A stretch of DNA of 64,000 nucleotides from Sphingomonas kyeonggiensis (GCF_014204495.1 NZ_JACHLN010000003.1:124001-188000); one strand, 5' to 3'. Numbered from the stretch's first letter, positions 1 to 7,928 are shown. Made by a program: numbers and translations. Notes: generated from the sequence alone by a model not told the origin.

Positions 1-245
1 GCGTGATGAAGGGGCTGATCGACACCGCCCTCGCCGACGCCAAGGTCTCGCGCGATTTCGCCGTGCCCGAGGATGTCGAACTGATGACCCGCGAGGGCCA
101 GGGCAAGCGCATCGTCATCCTGGTCAACCACAGCCGCGAGATCCGCGAGGTGGCTCTGCCGACGGCGATGACCGACCTGCTGGCTGGCGGGAAGGTCAGC
201 AAGGTGACGCTGGACCGTGAGGGTGTGGCGGTGCTGCAGCGGTGA
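1..245 (+). CDS. C-terminal end of a GH42-type beta-galactosidase (partial)
   Basis: This is the 3' end of a gene that begins left of the window; the reading frame is open from the first base and stops with TGA. The last 80 residues read like the small C-terminal beta domain of GH42 beta-galactosidases, with a 'GKRIVILVNHSREIREV' strand pattern and a 'DLLAGGKV' turn. The complete GH42 gene at 12.1-14.2 kb ends with a comparable block (GKRVLIAINHGKQ). Family members cleave terminal beta-galactosides. The catalytic barrel is outside the window, so the assignment rests on this C-terminal similarity only. The gene is followed at once by repeat-rich intergenic DNA. Confidence 0.75.
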   Translation, partial: VMKGLIDTALADAKVSRDFAVPEDVELMTREGQGKRIVILVNHSREIREVALPTAMTDLLAGGKVSKVTLDREGVAVLQR

Positions 246-259
246 TACCTCCACTATTT

Positions 260-280
260 CCCCTCCCTTGCAGGGAGGGG
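260..280. repeat. Short GC-rich palindrome (CCCCTCCC type)
   Basis: A 21-bp near-perfect palindrome (CCCCTCCCTTGCAGGGAGGG core) lies just after the stop codon of the partial GH42 gene. Copies of the same hairpin occur near 15.44, 15.56, 48.04 and 49.66 kb, always outside genes. It could act as a transcript-end hairpin; there is no T tract. Confidence 0.7.
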
Positions 281-320
281 AGCAGGAAGGCGGGGATGGT
301 GTGTTCGCTCAACCCCACCC

Positions 321-420
321 GTTCCCCGGCGAAGGCCGGGGTCCAGTTTCGGCGCAGTATCGATGGCGCAGGAACCTCACGAACGACATCGCAACTGGAC
401 CCCGGCCTTCGCCGGGGAAC
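321..420. repeat. REP-like inverted repeat, family A, 28-bp perfect arms
   Basis: The arms GTTCCCCGGCGAAGGCCGGG... and its exact reverse complement are 28 bp long and enclose a 44-nt centre. Each arm itself contains a small CCCCGGC/GCCGGGG hairpin. Related elements occur at 5.83, 7.85, 27.86 and 49.51 kb with a half copy at 34.53 kb. This is the longest copy in the window (100 bp against 79-80 bp). Confidence 0.85.
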
Positions 421-461
421 GAAAATAGCGAAATGCCAACGGCCGAGGCTTTTGCCCTCAG

Positions 462-503
462 CCCCAAGCCGAACCGTCTCGAAGAACCCGTCCCGCCGTG
501 GCC
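462..503 (-). pseudogene. Remnant of the 3' end of a DUF1537 kinase-like gene
   Basis: Read on the minus strand, this stretch encodes DGFFETVRLG, the same C-terminal peptide as the kinase whose gene ends at 1200. At the DNA level about 27 bases match with two mismatches, and similarity extends less well to roughly 42 bases. No kinase coding sequence continues upstream of it, so it is a fragment. The two copies are in the same orientation and flank the lower-GC gene between them. It may mark a duplication made during an insertion, or the stub of a deleted paralogue. Confidence 0.5.
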
Positions 504-634
504 CGATACCACTGTCACGCGGTCCTGTGCCGGGCTCCATCAGGAGGCAGGCGCTACACTCTCGATTCAGGCCGCAGGCTACGTCGGCGATCGCCCCATT
601 TGCGGACTTAGGAACTCCTCGCTAGCATTTGAGC

Positions 635-1075
635 ATGGATGACTTCACGACATTCGTCGAACGAACGGCGAAGTTGCTCAACGATGAAGTAGAGTTGACG
701 ATCCGGGAAGGATCGCGATCGGATTTTCCGGGTGAGCCACGTGATGCGGCCGACGCCTTCGTGAGCAGCCTAGGTTTCACACCAATCGGTGATGGTTGGC
801 TTGACCTCGACAAAGATGCTGCGGAGCCGAGCTCCCATCTAGCGAACATTTTGAAGCGAGATCTGGTTGGGCATAACCTCGATTGGCTCAGTGCATCTGA
901 CGCAAAAGCCTGCGCCGAAGAATTCTATTCCCTCTTTAAGCATGGAAAAGTTACGCGATTAGCCAACCGCATCGGCAATGGGTGGAATCCGATTACCTCA
1001 TCCACCATAGAAGCGGCCTTCGTGTCGATGGACGACTCAAGGATCGCTCTCTTCCTCGTTGAAGCGGAGGACTAG
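635..1075 (+). CDS. Hypothetical cytoplasmic protein, possible islet cargo
   Basis: The protein is about 146 residues if the ATG is used; a TTG codon six bases upstream is also in frame, and neither has a clear Shine-Dalgarno sequence. It is acidic, has no signal peptide or membrane segment, and I do not recognise a family. The composition is visibly less GC-rich than its neighbours and the codons are less biased, which suggests later acquisition. The size, acidity and solitary setting resemble small immunity-type proteins, but that is only an impression. It sits between two direct copies of a kinase 3' end, which is consistent with an inserted islet. Confidence 0.5.
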   Translation: MDDFTTFVERTAKLLNDEVELTIREGSRSDFPGEPRDAADAFVSSLGFTPIGDGWLDLDKDAAEPSSHLANILKRDLVGHNLDWLSASDAKACAEEFYSLFKHGKVTRLANRIGNGWNPITSSTIEAAFVSMDDSRIALFLVEAED

Positions 1076-1199
1076 GTCGGCTTTCAACCCAATAGCAGTC
1101 GTCTATGGGTTCACGACCTATTTCAGCGCTTACCGCTTGCGGCCCCCGCCACAAGGCCGGGGTAGCGCGGTAAATTGGGCAAGCTCAATACGAGCAACC
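1076..1199. other. Intergenic region with an AACCC/GGGTT hairpin
   Basis: The region separates two convergent genes. At 1086-1111 there is a hairpin with a nine-pair stem (AACCC, one bulged A, ATAG pairing with CTATGGGTT) and a seven-base loop. It has no T run, so it is a weak terminator candidate at best. No gene is visible. Confidence 0.35.
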
Positions 1200-2474
1200 C
1201 TATCCCCCCAGCCGCACCGTCTCGAAGAACCCATCCCCGCCCATCTGGCCGCCCTTGAGCACCAGCTCGAGCCCATCCACCGCAGCATCCGCGGCATGCG
1301 CCCGCACCAGCGGCGCGCCGCGTTCGATCGGTGCGGCCCAGGTCAGCGCGTCGATGCCGAGCTGCGCGACGCCGTGGCTCGACGTGTCGCCGCCCGCGAA
1401 CAGCAGCCGCTGCAAGCCCGCACGGCGCACCACCTGCCCGGCAACACGCCCCAGCGCCTGGCCCAGCTTCTCGCCCGCCGCCGGTGCCGTCGCATCCAGC
1501 GGCCCCTCGGCCGAATGGATCAAGGCCTTGCCCTGACCGGCCAGCGCCGCCACCGCCGCATCGGCCAGCCGCGCCTCTTCCGCCGCGGAACCCTCGAGCA
1601 GCGCGCCGACATCGGCCAGCGTCGCCGCAAACCCGTCCGCCGCACTCCGCCCGATCTGCCGCGCCGTCGCCGGCGAGCAGCTCCCACTCACCACCAGCAA
1701 CCGATCGACCGCTCCGGCACGCACCTCGGCCGGCCGGCCGCCGATCAATCCAGCCGCCTGCCAGGCAAGCACCAGCGCCCGAGTCACGCCCGAGCTGCCC
1801 GCCGCGAAGCGCACGCCGCGCGACAGCAGCACCTCGCCCGCCGCCGCCAGATCCTCCATCGCGACGCCGTCGAACAGCACCGCCTCGGCCTCAGCCCCGT
1901 CGAACCCGTCGCCCGCCTGCCCGGCCCGGATCGCCTCCAGCGACACCAGCGCCACCCGCGCGTCGCTCTGCACGGCAAGGTGGCGGATCAGGTCGGCCTC
2001 ATGCATCGGCGTGACCGGATGGCGCGCCATGGTCGGGTGGCGGTCGATGCGGAACACCTCGGCGCCCGCCGCCGCGAACAGATTGCCGAACGCGACATAG
2101 CGGCGCAGGTGCGGCGCGCCGACCAGGATCGCCGCCTTGCCCGGAAACGCCGCCCGGCCCAGCTCGATCGCGCGGCCGATCGATCCGGTGGTCGGGCTGG
2201 AATCGAAGGTCGAGCAGGTCTTGTAATGGACAATCGCCCCCTCCCCAAGCGCCGCGAAGGCGGGGGGCAGATGCACGTCCATCCACGCGGGCGATTGGCT
2301 GCGGCTGTCCCCGGCAATGCCGATCGCGCGCACGTCGGCAAAGCGCGCCCGCAGCGCCGCATCGGGCGCGCGCAGGAACAGCACCGCCGGCACCCCGCCT
2401 TCGGCAAGCTGCTCGAGCACATCGGTGGAGCCGGTGAAATCGTCGCCGTAAAAGCCGTAGAGAAGGTCGGTCAT
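1200..2474 (-). CDS. Four-carbon acid sugar kinase family protein (DUF1537), OiaK-like
   Basis: The 424-residue protein begins MTDLLYGFYGDDFTGSTDVL, the classic N-terminus of DUF1537 kinases (3-oxo-tetronate kinase, 3-oxo-isoapionate kinase). The nucleotide-binding C-terminal half shows FAGGDTSSHGVAQLGI and KGGQMGG. In D-apiose catabolism, OiaK phosphorylates 3-oxo-isoapionate and a RuBisCO-like protein acts on the product. Here the kinase gene lies directly downstream of such a RuBisCO-like gene on the same strand, which favours the OiaK role over erythronate/threonate kinases. A longer in-frame start exists, but its extra residues (IPAFAGMTD) are simply the translated palindromic repeat at 2.49-2.57 kb, so I start at the ATG after it. 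Substrate remains inferred. Confidence 0.85.
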   Translation of the reverse strand: MTDLLYGFYGDDFTGSTDVLEQLAEGGVPAVLFLRAPDAALRARFADVRAIGIAGDSRSQSPAWMDVHLPPAFAALGEGAIVHYKTCSTFDSSPTTGSIGRAIELGRAAFPGKAAILVGAPHLRRYVAFGNLFAAAGAEVFRIDRHPTMARHPVTPMHEADLIRHLAVQSDARVALVSLEAIRAGQAGDGFDGAEAEAVLFDGVAMEDLAAAGEVLLSRGVRFAAGSSGVTRALVLAWQAAGLIGGRPAEVRAGAVDRLLVVSGSCSPATARQIGRSAADGFAATLADVGALLEGSAAEEARLADAAVAALAGQGKALIHSAEGPLDATAPAAGEKLGQALGRVAGQVVRRAGLQRLLFAGGDTSSHGVAQLGIDALTWAAPIERGAPLVRAHAADAAVDGLELVLKGGQMGGDGFFETVRLGG

Positions 2475-2487
2475 TTCACTCTCATCC

Positions 2488-2567
2488 GTCATCCCGGCGA
2501 AAGCCGGGATCTCAGGCGAAGGCACGGGACAGGAGCCGCACGAGATCCCGGCTTTCGCCGGGATGAC
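2488..2567. repeat. REP-like inverted repeat, family B
   Basis: The arms GTCATCCCGGCGAAAGCCGG and its complement enclose about 30 nt. It occupies most of the gap between the RuBisCO-like gene and the kinase gene. A hairpin here could modulate mRNA processing or stability between the two cistrons. Confidence 0.8.
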
Positions 2568-2579
2568 GACGGTGGCGGA

Positions 2580-3845
2580 TCATCCCCCAAACGCCCCCAG
2601 CGCCGCCGCCAGCTCGGGCGCATCTTTCGCCGCCTGCTCGGCCGGCACCCCGGCAACCGCCGCATCCCAGGCCTGGCGCAGCGCGCGCACGCCCGCTGCC
2701 GGGCCGCCCGGATGCGCCATGATCCCGCCGCCGGCGGCGAACATGCAGTCCACCGATCCCAGCGCGGCATAGGTCGGCGCCGCCTGCCGGGCCGACTGGC
2801 CCGAGGAGAAGACCGGCATGATCTCGCAGCCCTTGTTCGGCGCATCGAACATCGGCGTCAGGCATTCGCGGGCCGAGGCGATCACGCTCTCGTTTGTCTC
2901 GCAGAACTTGTTGTCGATGCCGTTCACATGCGTGTGGTCGATGCCCGCCAGCCGCCACAGCTTCTGGAAGGCGATATAGCTCATCCCGATCGCCGGCGAG
3001 CGGCCGAGCATGCCCCAGCCGTTGCGATGGCCGTGGATCGGCAGCTGCGAATGGGCGCGCAGCACCCTCATCGCCGGCAGGCCGATCGAGTTCATGCTCG
3101 CCATGATGCAGGTGCCGCCCTCGGCCAGCACATGATCGTGCCGCGCCAGCATCTCGTCGATCTCGCCGGTCAGGTTCGCGGCGTACATCACCTTCTTGCC
3201 AGTGCGCTGGGCATGCTCGTTGATCACGCGCATCACTCCGCTCACCCGCTCGTTGAACGGGCAATGCGGCCCATCGGCCTGGAGCTCGTCGTCCTTGATG
3301 AAGTCGATCCCCGCCTCGACCAGCCCGCGCACCTGCTCGGCAGTCGCCTCGGGCCCGAGCCCGACGCTCGGCTTGATGATCGTGCCGATGATCGGCCGGC
3401 CATGCACGCCGGCGAGCTTGCGCGTGCCCTCCACGCCGAATTGCGGCCCCTGGTAGCGGGTCAGGAATTCGGGCGGCAGTTTCAGGTCGATAAGCCGCAG
3501 GCCCGAAAAGGCCTTGAGCTCGCTGAGGTTGCCGTTGACCGTCGCCAGCAGGTTCGGAAGCGACAGCCCCATGTTCGACACCGGCCAGGACAGCACCACG
3601 CGTGCCGCCCGCCGGGTCGCGTCGCCCGATTTGGGCAGCCCCGACCCCGGCAGCGACGGCGCCGCGACTTCGCCCAGCTCGGTCAGTTCCTCCACACGCG
3701 CCGCATGCGCCTCGCGCAGTTCGTCGGTCTCGCCCGGCACGCGGACGAAGGTACCGGTCGATTGCTCGCCGGCCATCGTCGCCGCCGCCTGGGCGAGCGG
3801 GAAAGCGGTTTCGATCCAGTAGGTGGCGTAGATCCGCGGTTCCAT
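2580..3845 (-). CDS. RuBisCO-like protein, OiaX-like (3-oxo-isoapionate-4-phosphate cleavage)
   Basis: The 421-residue protein is a form IV RuBisCO. It keeps the TIIKPSVGL loop (Lys158), the metal-binding KDDE set (Lys184, Asp185, Asp186, Glu187) and an NGIDNKF loop-6 segment, but the histidine-rich motifs of true carboxylases are altered, so carbon fixation is not expected. In apiose pathways the RLP OiaX converts 3-oxo-isoapionate 4-phosphate to 3-phosphoglycerate and glycolate. The adjacent DUF1537 kinase would supply that substrate. MtnW-type enolases of methionine salvage are the main alternative, but no mtn gene is nearby. The start ATG (MEPRIYATYW) lies four bases after the GH127 stop codon, so translation is probably coupled; longer upstream starts would overlap that gene. 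Confidence 0.85.
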   Translation of the reverse strand: MEPRIYATYWIETAFPLAQAAATMAGEQSTGTFVRVPGETDELREAHAARVEELTELGEVAAPSLPGSGLPKSGDATRRAARVVLSWPVSNMGLSLPNLLATVNGNLSELKAFSGLRLIDLKLPPEFLTRYQGPQFGVEGTRKLAGVHGRPIIGTIIKPSVGLGPEATAEQVRGLVEAGIDFIKDDELQADGPHCPFNERVSGVMRVINEHAQRTGKKVMYAANLTGEIDEMLARHDHVLAEGGTCIMASMNSIGLPAMRVLRAHSQLPIHGHRNGWGMLGRSPAIGMSYIAFQKLWRLAGIDHTHVNGIDNKFCETNESVIASARECLTPMFDAPNKGCEIMPVFSSGQSARQAAPTYAALGSVDCMFAAGGGIMAHPGGPAAGVRALRQAWDAAVAGVPAEQAAKDAPELAAALGAFGG

Positions 3846-3849
3846 CCGA

Positions 3850-5673
3850 TCAGGCCGTCTTGAAGTAGGTGGTCGAACGCTCGGTATCGACGTTGAAATA
3901 GGGGATGAAGACGAGGTTCCGGCCATCGACCTTCACGCGGTAGGCCTGGTCCTGGTCGGGCATCGCCTCCAGCGCGCCCGGGAGCGCAATCGCCTGCTGG
4001 TCGATCCCCTCCCACGGGTTGATACCAGCGTACATCACCGCACCGCGCATCACCGCCGCGAGGTTCGGGTTCTGGTCGTCGATCGGCAGCGTGCGCAGCG
4101 GCTGCGGGATGGTCAGCTCGACCACGTCGCCCGCCTTCCAGGTCCGCTTGACCACCGCCAGCGAGCCCGGCGTCGCGGCCTGCGCCACGCCATTGACCTT
4201 GAGCGTCGCGCCCTTGGTCCAGGCCGGGATGCGCAGTTTCATCGCGAAGCGGCCATTGCCCGCCTTGCGCACCTTGAGCTTCACCGTGTCGCGCGCCGGA
4301 TACTCGGTCTCCTGCACCACCTCGACCGTGCCACCGGCACGATCCCAGCTGACTTCGGACGGCGCGTACATGTTGACCAGCAGGCTGTCGTCGTCATGGA
4401 AATAGAGGTTGAGGACATAATCGGCGACGCCCTGCACCAGCGTGCCCGAGCAGCACGGCCATTTCTGGTGGTAATAGCGCTTCTCGCCGGCCGCGCCGTA
4501 ATCCGAATAATAGGGATAGCCGCCGTCGCTGTCGGGCAGCCGCACCGCGAGCATCGTGTTGTACAGCGTCCGCTCCAGCCCGTCGCCATAGCGCGCATCA
4601 CCAGTGAAGCGCATCAGGTAGCGCGCCAGCTTGAGGTCGGCAAAGGCGCCGCACGGCGTCTCGAAATGCGCCTTGGAGCTCTTCAGGCTCGCGGCGAGCT
4701 TGCCCTGGTGGAGGTGGACGAACTGCTCCTCTGGCCCCCAGCCGCCCGACGCGAAGCGCTGCGGCTCCATGAACTTCCAGGCATTCTCCAGCGCCTTGCG
4801 ATACTTGTCGTCGCCCAGGTGCAGATAGGCCTGCGCGCCCGAGCTCAGGGCGATCGTGTGGCTATAGGCATGCTTCTCCGGCAGCACGTCCTGCCCGGCC
4901 GCGAGCGGATCGAACCATTCCTTGTCGAGCAGATAGTGCACCGCCATGTCGCGATACTTCTGGTCGCCGGTGATGTCGGCGACGTGGAACAGGTTCTCCG
5001 ACATGATATAGGTTTCGTCATACGGCGGGTTCACCTTGCCGATGCGATCGCGCGAGACCGGCGAGATATAGGGCCGGCACTTCTCGATGATGATCGGCAG
5101 CAGCTTCTTGGCCTGCTCGACCCCCGACAGCCGGTACGCGTCGATCATGCCGACGACATACTTGTCCATCACATAGGCCGCCCACTGGTCCTGCGCCTTG
5201 GGACCGGCATAGGGGTTGCTGCCCTTGACGAACGCTTCGCCGAAACCCTGGACGAGCGCCGCGACCTTCGCGTGGATGTCCTTGTCGCCGGTGGTCGCGC
5301 CAAGCCGGGCTAGGCCGGAGATATACTGGCCGATCGTCAGCCCGGGGACGAAGCCGTCCTTGTCGTACCAGCCGCCCATGTTCGGGCCCGGCGCCGGCAG
5401 CCCGGCATTCTCGCGGAACACCTTGAGCACCCGGTCATTGTCGAGCGCCAGGTAGTGCGACTGGATATGGTCGTACTGCTGCTTGATCCGCCCGCCGGTC
5501 AGCCGGACCTTGCCATAGGCGAACTCGTGCACGGCTTCCTTGCCGCCCGCCACCGCGGCGGCGGCTGCCAGCGCTGCGGGGCTCGCGATCGTCGTGCCGG
5601 CGGCGGCAGTCGCGCACGCGGCGCAATGGACGAACTCGCGACGCGAAATTCCGGCCTTTTCGAAGCCCTTCAT
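3850..5673 (-). CDS. GH127-family (DUF1680) beta-L-arabinofuranosidase-like, Tat-exported
   Basis: The 607-residue protein starts with a twin-arginine-type leader (SRREFVHCAACATAAAG), so it is exported folded. The catalytic (alpha/alpha)6 barrel has the paired cysteines WPCCSG near residue 408 and a HFETPCGAF segment. In characterised GH127 enzymes one cysteine of this pair is the nucleophile, and a Glu and Cys from the other segment bind zinc. A beta-sandwich domain follows, with the usual INPWEG ending motif. GH127 and its relatives remove L-arabinofuranose and related pentoses from plant glycans, including pectin side chains. The gene heads the operon with the RuBisCO-like protein and kinase and has an AT-rich promoter upstream. 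The exact sugar is not determined by sequence alone. Confidence 0.85.
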   Translation of the reverse strand: MKGFEKAGISRREFVHCAACATAAAGTTIASPAALAAAAAVAGGKEAVHEFAYGKVRLTGGRIKQQYDHIQSHYLALDNDRVLKVFRENAGLPAPGPNMGGWYDKDGFVPGLTIGQYISGLARLGATTGDKDIHAKVAALVQGFGEAFVKGSNPYAGPKAQDQWAAYVMDKYVVGMIDAYRLSGVEQAKKLLPIIIEKCRPYISPVSRDRIGKVNPPYDETYIMSENLFHVADITGDQKYRDMAVHYLLDKEWFDPLAAGQDVLPEKHAYSHTIALSSGAQAYLHLGDDKYRKALENAWKFMEPQRFASGGWGPEEQFVHLHQGKLAASLKSSKAHFETPCGAFADLKLARYLMRFTGDARYGDGLERTLYNTMLAVRLPDSDGGYPYYSDYGAAGEKRYYHQKWPCCSGTLVQGVADYVLNLYFHDDDSLLVNMYAPSEVSWDRAGGTVEVVQETEYPARDTVKLKVRKAGNGRFAMKLRIPAWTKGATLKVNGVAQAATPGSLAVVKRTWKAGDVVELTIPQPLRTLPIDDQNPNLAAVMRGAVMYAGINPWEGIDQQAIALPGALEAMPDQDQAYRVKVDGRNLVFIPYFNVDTERSTTYFKTA

Positions 5674-5734
5674 AGCGATCCTCTCACATGGAATCGGCCG
5701 CCCTTGCGCGGCGTACCGACCGTTATCGCTAGGC

Positions 5735-5771
5735 TTATAATAATACTAATCAGAGGCGCAAGACCGGACAA
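5735..5771 (-). promoter_or_regulatory. Candidate promoter and AT-rich operator of the GH127 operon
   Basis: On the minus strand a TTGTCC (-35) is followed after 17 bp by TAGTAT (-10), and the -10 overlaps an AT-rich block TATTATTATAA. A nearly identical 11-mer (TACTATTATAA) occurs upstream of the gntR-type gene at 6745-6755. AT-only tracts stand out in this GC-rich DNA. The shared block could be a binding site of the neighbouring GntR-type regulator. Confidence 0.45.
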
Positions 5772-5828
5772 ACTTTGTAATGCTTTATCCCGCATCAAGG
5801 GGAGGCTCAGGGCAACCCGAGCCCATCT

Positions 5829-5907
5829 GTTCCCCGGCGAAAGCCGGGGCCCAGGGTTTCTCTGCCGACCCGCTCGTGACCCTGGACCCCGGCTGTCGCC
5901 GGGGAAC
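5829..5907. repeat. REP-like inverted repeat, family A
   Basis: This 79-bp copy has GTTCCCCGGCGAAAGCCGGG on the left and a complementary right arm with one altered hairpin (GGCTGTCGCC). It lies between the end of the GntR gene and the promoter of the GH127 operon. Confidence 0.85.
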
Positions 5908-5930
5908 AGCAAGAGCCGCCTGTGGTCCGC

Positions 5931-6692
5931 CTAGTCCTTCGCGCGCTTCTTCTTCGCGCCACCCGTCCCCGCGCGCTCCAGCCGCGCAAAGCCATGCCCG
6001 ATGATATCCCGCATCGCCTGGGCCGCGCCTTCGCCGTCGCGCGCCTCGATCGCATCGACGATCCGGCTGTGCCCCTTCACGCTCTCCTCATGCACTTCGG
6101 CCTCGCGCACCGGCGAGCTCATCCGGAACGACGCGAGCAGCGCGGTCTCGATCACCGCGGAGAGCGAGCGCATCAGCACATTGCCCGAAGCCTGGCCCAC
6201 CGCCTTGTGGAACTCGAGATCGGCGGTGGCGAACTCGCCCGCATCGCCCGGCGCATCGCCCATCCGCGCCACGCAGTCGCGCATCAGCGCGATGTCCGCC
6301 TCGCTCGCCTGCTCGGCCGCCGCCTGCGCCGCCGCCGGCTCGATCGCCAGCCGGATCGCGGCGAGATCGCGCACGAACGCCATGTCGAAGCCCTGCGACA
6401 CCTTCCAGGTCAGCACATCGGCATCGAAGAAATTCCAGTGCGCGCTATCCAGCACCGTGGTGCCCACGCGCGTGCGCGACACGATCAGCCCCTTGGCGGT
6501 CAGCGTCTTGAACGCCTCGCGCAGCACGGTGCGCGACACGCCGAAGCGCGCCAGCATCTCGGCCTCGGAGGGCAGCTTCGCGCCGGGCGGATAGACGCCG
6601 GCCAGGATCTCGCCCCCCAGCGCCCGCGCCACCTGATCGTGGCTCGACAGCGCTGTCTCTGCAAAACGGCTGAAGTTCGGGCGGGCCAGCAT
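5931..6692 (-). CDS. GntR-family (FadR/FCD) transcriptional regulator
   Basis: The 253-residue protein has an N-terminal winged helix (ILAGVYPPGAKLPSEAEMLA, then FGVSRTVLREAFKTL) and an all-helical FCD effector domain with the usual metal-site pattern (FHKAVGQASGN, then EHHR-like EESVKGHSRIVDAI). Such regulators respond to sugar acids or their catabolites. The start MLARPNFS is chosen because GGAG lies about ten bases upstream; longer starts run through the promoter. The gene sits between the GH127-RLP-kinase operon and an aldo/keto reductase, so it is the best local candidate for controlling the locus. Its own upstream DNA carries the AT-rich block also found before GH127, suggesting autoregulation. 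Confidence 0.85.
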   Translation of the reverse strand: MLARPNFSRFAETALSSHDQVARALGGEILAGVYPPGAKLPSEAEMLARFGVSRTVLREAFKTLTAKGLIVSRTRVGTTVLDSAHWNFFDADVLTWKVSQGFDMAFVRDLAAIRLAIEPAAAQAAAEQASEADIALMRDCVARMGDAPGDAGEFATADLEFHKAVGQASGNVLMRSLSAVIETALLASFRMSSPVREAEVHEESVKGHSRIVDAIEARDGEGAAQAMRDIIGHGFARLERAGTGGAKKKRAKD

Positions 6693-6744
6693 TTTCAAGG
6701 TTCTCCAGGGGACCGGAATAGCCGGCCAATCCACTTCCTTACAG

Positions 6745-6755
6745 TTATAATAGTA
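6745..6755. promoter_or_regulatory. AT-rich block upstream of gntR-type gene
   Basis: TTATAATAGTA (plus strand) matches the TTATAATAATA upstream of GH127 at 5735-5745 except for one base. It lies about 55 bp before the regulator's start codon, a position suitable for autoregulation. Confidence 0.35.
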
Positions 6756-6787
6756 TTTGTGGCCAGCCCCTCGTCGCGGTTCCGGTG

Positions 6788-7831
6788 CTATCTCCCCCGC
6801 CCGGAAAGCGCCGCCTCCAGCGGCCCGTCGGCGGCGTTGCGCCAATGCCAGTGCGGGTAGATCTCCACCGGCGCGGTCAGCGCATCGAGCCGCGCCACCA
6901 CGTCATCGGGCAACACCAGTTCCGCCGCCCCCAGATTGTCCGCCAGCTGCTCCGGCCGCGACGCGCCCAGGATCACGCTGTCCACCGACCGGGCGAGCAA
7001 CCAGGCGAGCGACACCTGCGCCACGCTCGCCCCCAACTCGGCAGCGATCACCCGCAACAGGTCGAGCAGCGCGAAGCCCAGCTCCCGGTCGAACGGCATA
7101 TGGCCGGTCGCCGCCAGCCGGTCCCCCGCCCCACCCGGCCGGTCGCGATCATATTTCCCCGACAGGAAGCCGCCGGCCAGCGGGCTCCACGCGGTCACCC
7201 CGATCCCGTAGCGCCCCCGCATCAGCATCAGGTCGCGCTCGATGTCGCGGCCGAGCAGCGAGTAGTACATCTGCCCATGGGTGAATTGCGCCCAGCCATT
7301 GGCGCGCTGCAGCTCGAGCGCGGCGGCGACCTTCCAGGCCGACCAGTTGGAGAAGCCGAGATAACGCGCCTTGCCCGCCCGCACGACCGCGTCGAGCGCC
7401 TCCAGCGTCTCCTCCAGCGGCGTCCGCGCATCCTCGTTATGCGCGACATAGACGTCCACCCAGTCCGTCCCGAGCCGACGCAAACTCTGGTCGATCGCCC
7501 AGCCGATGTGTCGCTTGGTCAGCCCCGCCTGCACCAGCGGCGTGCCCATCCGCCCCATCACCTTGGTCGCGATCACCACCCCGTCGCGGTGCGGCGCCAG
7601 CGCCTTGCCCAGCACTTCCTCGGACTGGCCGCCCGCATAGATGTCGGCGGTGTCGAAGAAGTTGATCCCGGCATCGAGCGCCTGACCGACCAGCGCATCG
7701 GCATCCGCCCCGCGCACCTTGGCGAGGCCCTGCATCGGATCGTCCCGGGTCAGCGTCAGCGCGCCGAACGCCAGCCGCGAGACGACCAGCCCGCTATTGC
7801 CGAGCAGGGCATATTGCATGGCCTCAGGCAT
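6788..7831 (-). CDS. Aldo/keto reductase
   Basis: The 347-residue cytoplasmic oxidoreductase has the TIM-barrel AKR signature. The catalytic tetrad is visible as Asp and Tyr in FFDTADIYAGG, Lys in VIATKVMGR and His in VYVAHNEDA. The NAD(P)-binding C-terminal end contains SVILGASRPEQLADNL. Members of this group reduce or oxidise small aldehydes and aldoses, so it may interconvert a sugar released in this locus. I start at MPEAMQYALL, which follows a strong GAGAGGGGG ribosome site. The longer in-frame version begins inside a palindromic repeat and encodes its arginine/proline-rich translation, so I reject it. Substrate is unknown. Confidence 0.8.
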   Translation of the reverse strand: MPEAMQYALLGNSGLVVSRLAFGALTLTRDDPMQGLAKVRGADADALVGQALDAGINFFDTADIYAGGQSEEVLGKALAPHRDGVVIATKVMGRMGTPLVQAGLTKRHIGWAIDQSLRRLGTDWVDVYVAHNEDARTPLEETLEALDAVVRAGKARYLGFSNWSAWKVAAALELQRANGWAQFTHGQMYYSLLGRDIERDLMLMRGRYGIGVTAWSPLAGGFLSGKYDRDRPGGAGDRLAATGHMPFDRELGFALLDLLRVIAAELGASVAQVSLAWLLARSVDSVILGASRPEQLADNLGAAELVLPDDVVARLDALTAPVEIYPHWHWRNAADGPLEAALSGRGR

Positions 7832-7849
7832 CGTCACTGCCCCCTCTCG

Positions 7850-7928
7850 GCTCCCCGGCGAACGCCGGGGCCCAGGGTTTCTCTGCCGGACCGCTCGCGG
7901 CCCTGGACCCCGGCGTTCGCCGGGGAAC
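7850..7928. repeat. REP-like inverted repeat, family A
   Basis: A 79-bp copy (CTCCCCGGCGAACGCCGGGG left arm, complementary right arm) lies between the GH106 gene and the aldo/keto reductase gene on the minus strand. Its internal sequence CAGGGTTTCTCTGCCG is shared with the copy at 5.83 kb and, with one change, with the copy in the ATPase gene. Confidence 0.85.

Noticed and set aside
2580..3845. Carbon-fixing RuBisCO
   Set aside because: The sequence is a form IV-like protein without a phosphoribulokinase or small subunit, and it lies in a sugar-catabolic operon.
1059..3863. A 934-codon plus-strand frame opposite the kinase and RuBisCO-like genes
   Set aside because: It is Arg/His-rich with no domain, a mirror of high-GC codon use in the real minus-strand genes.
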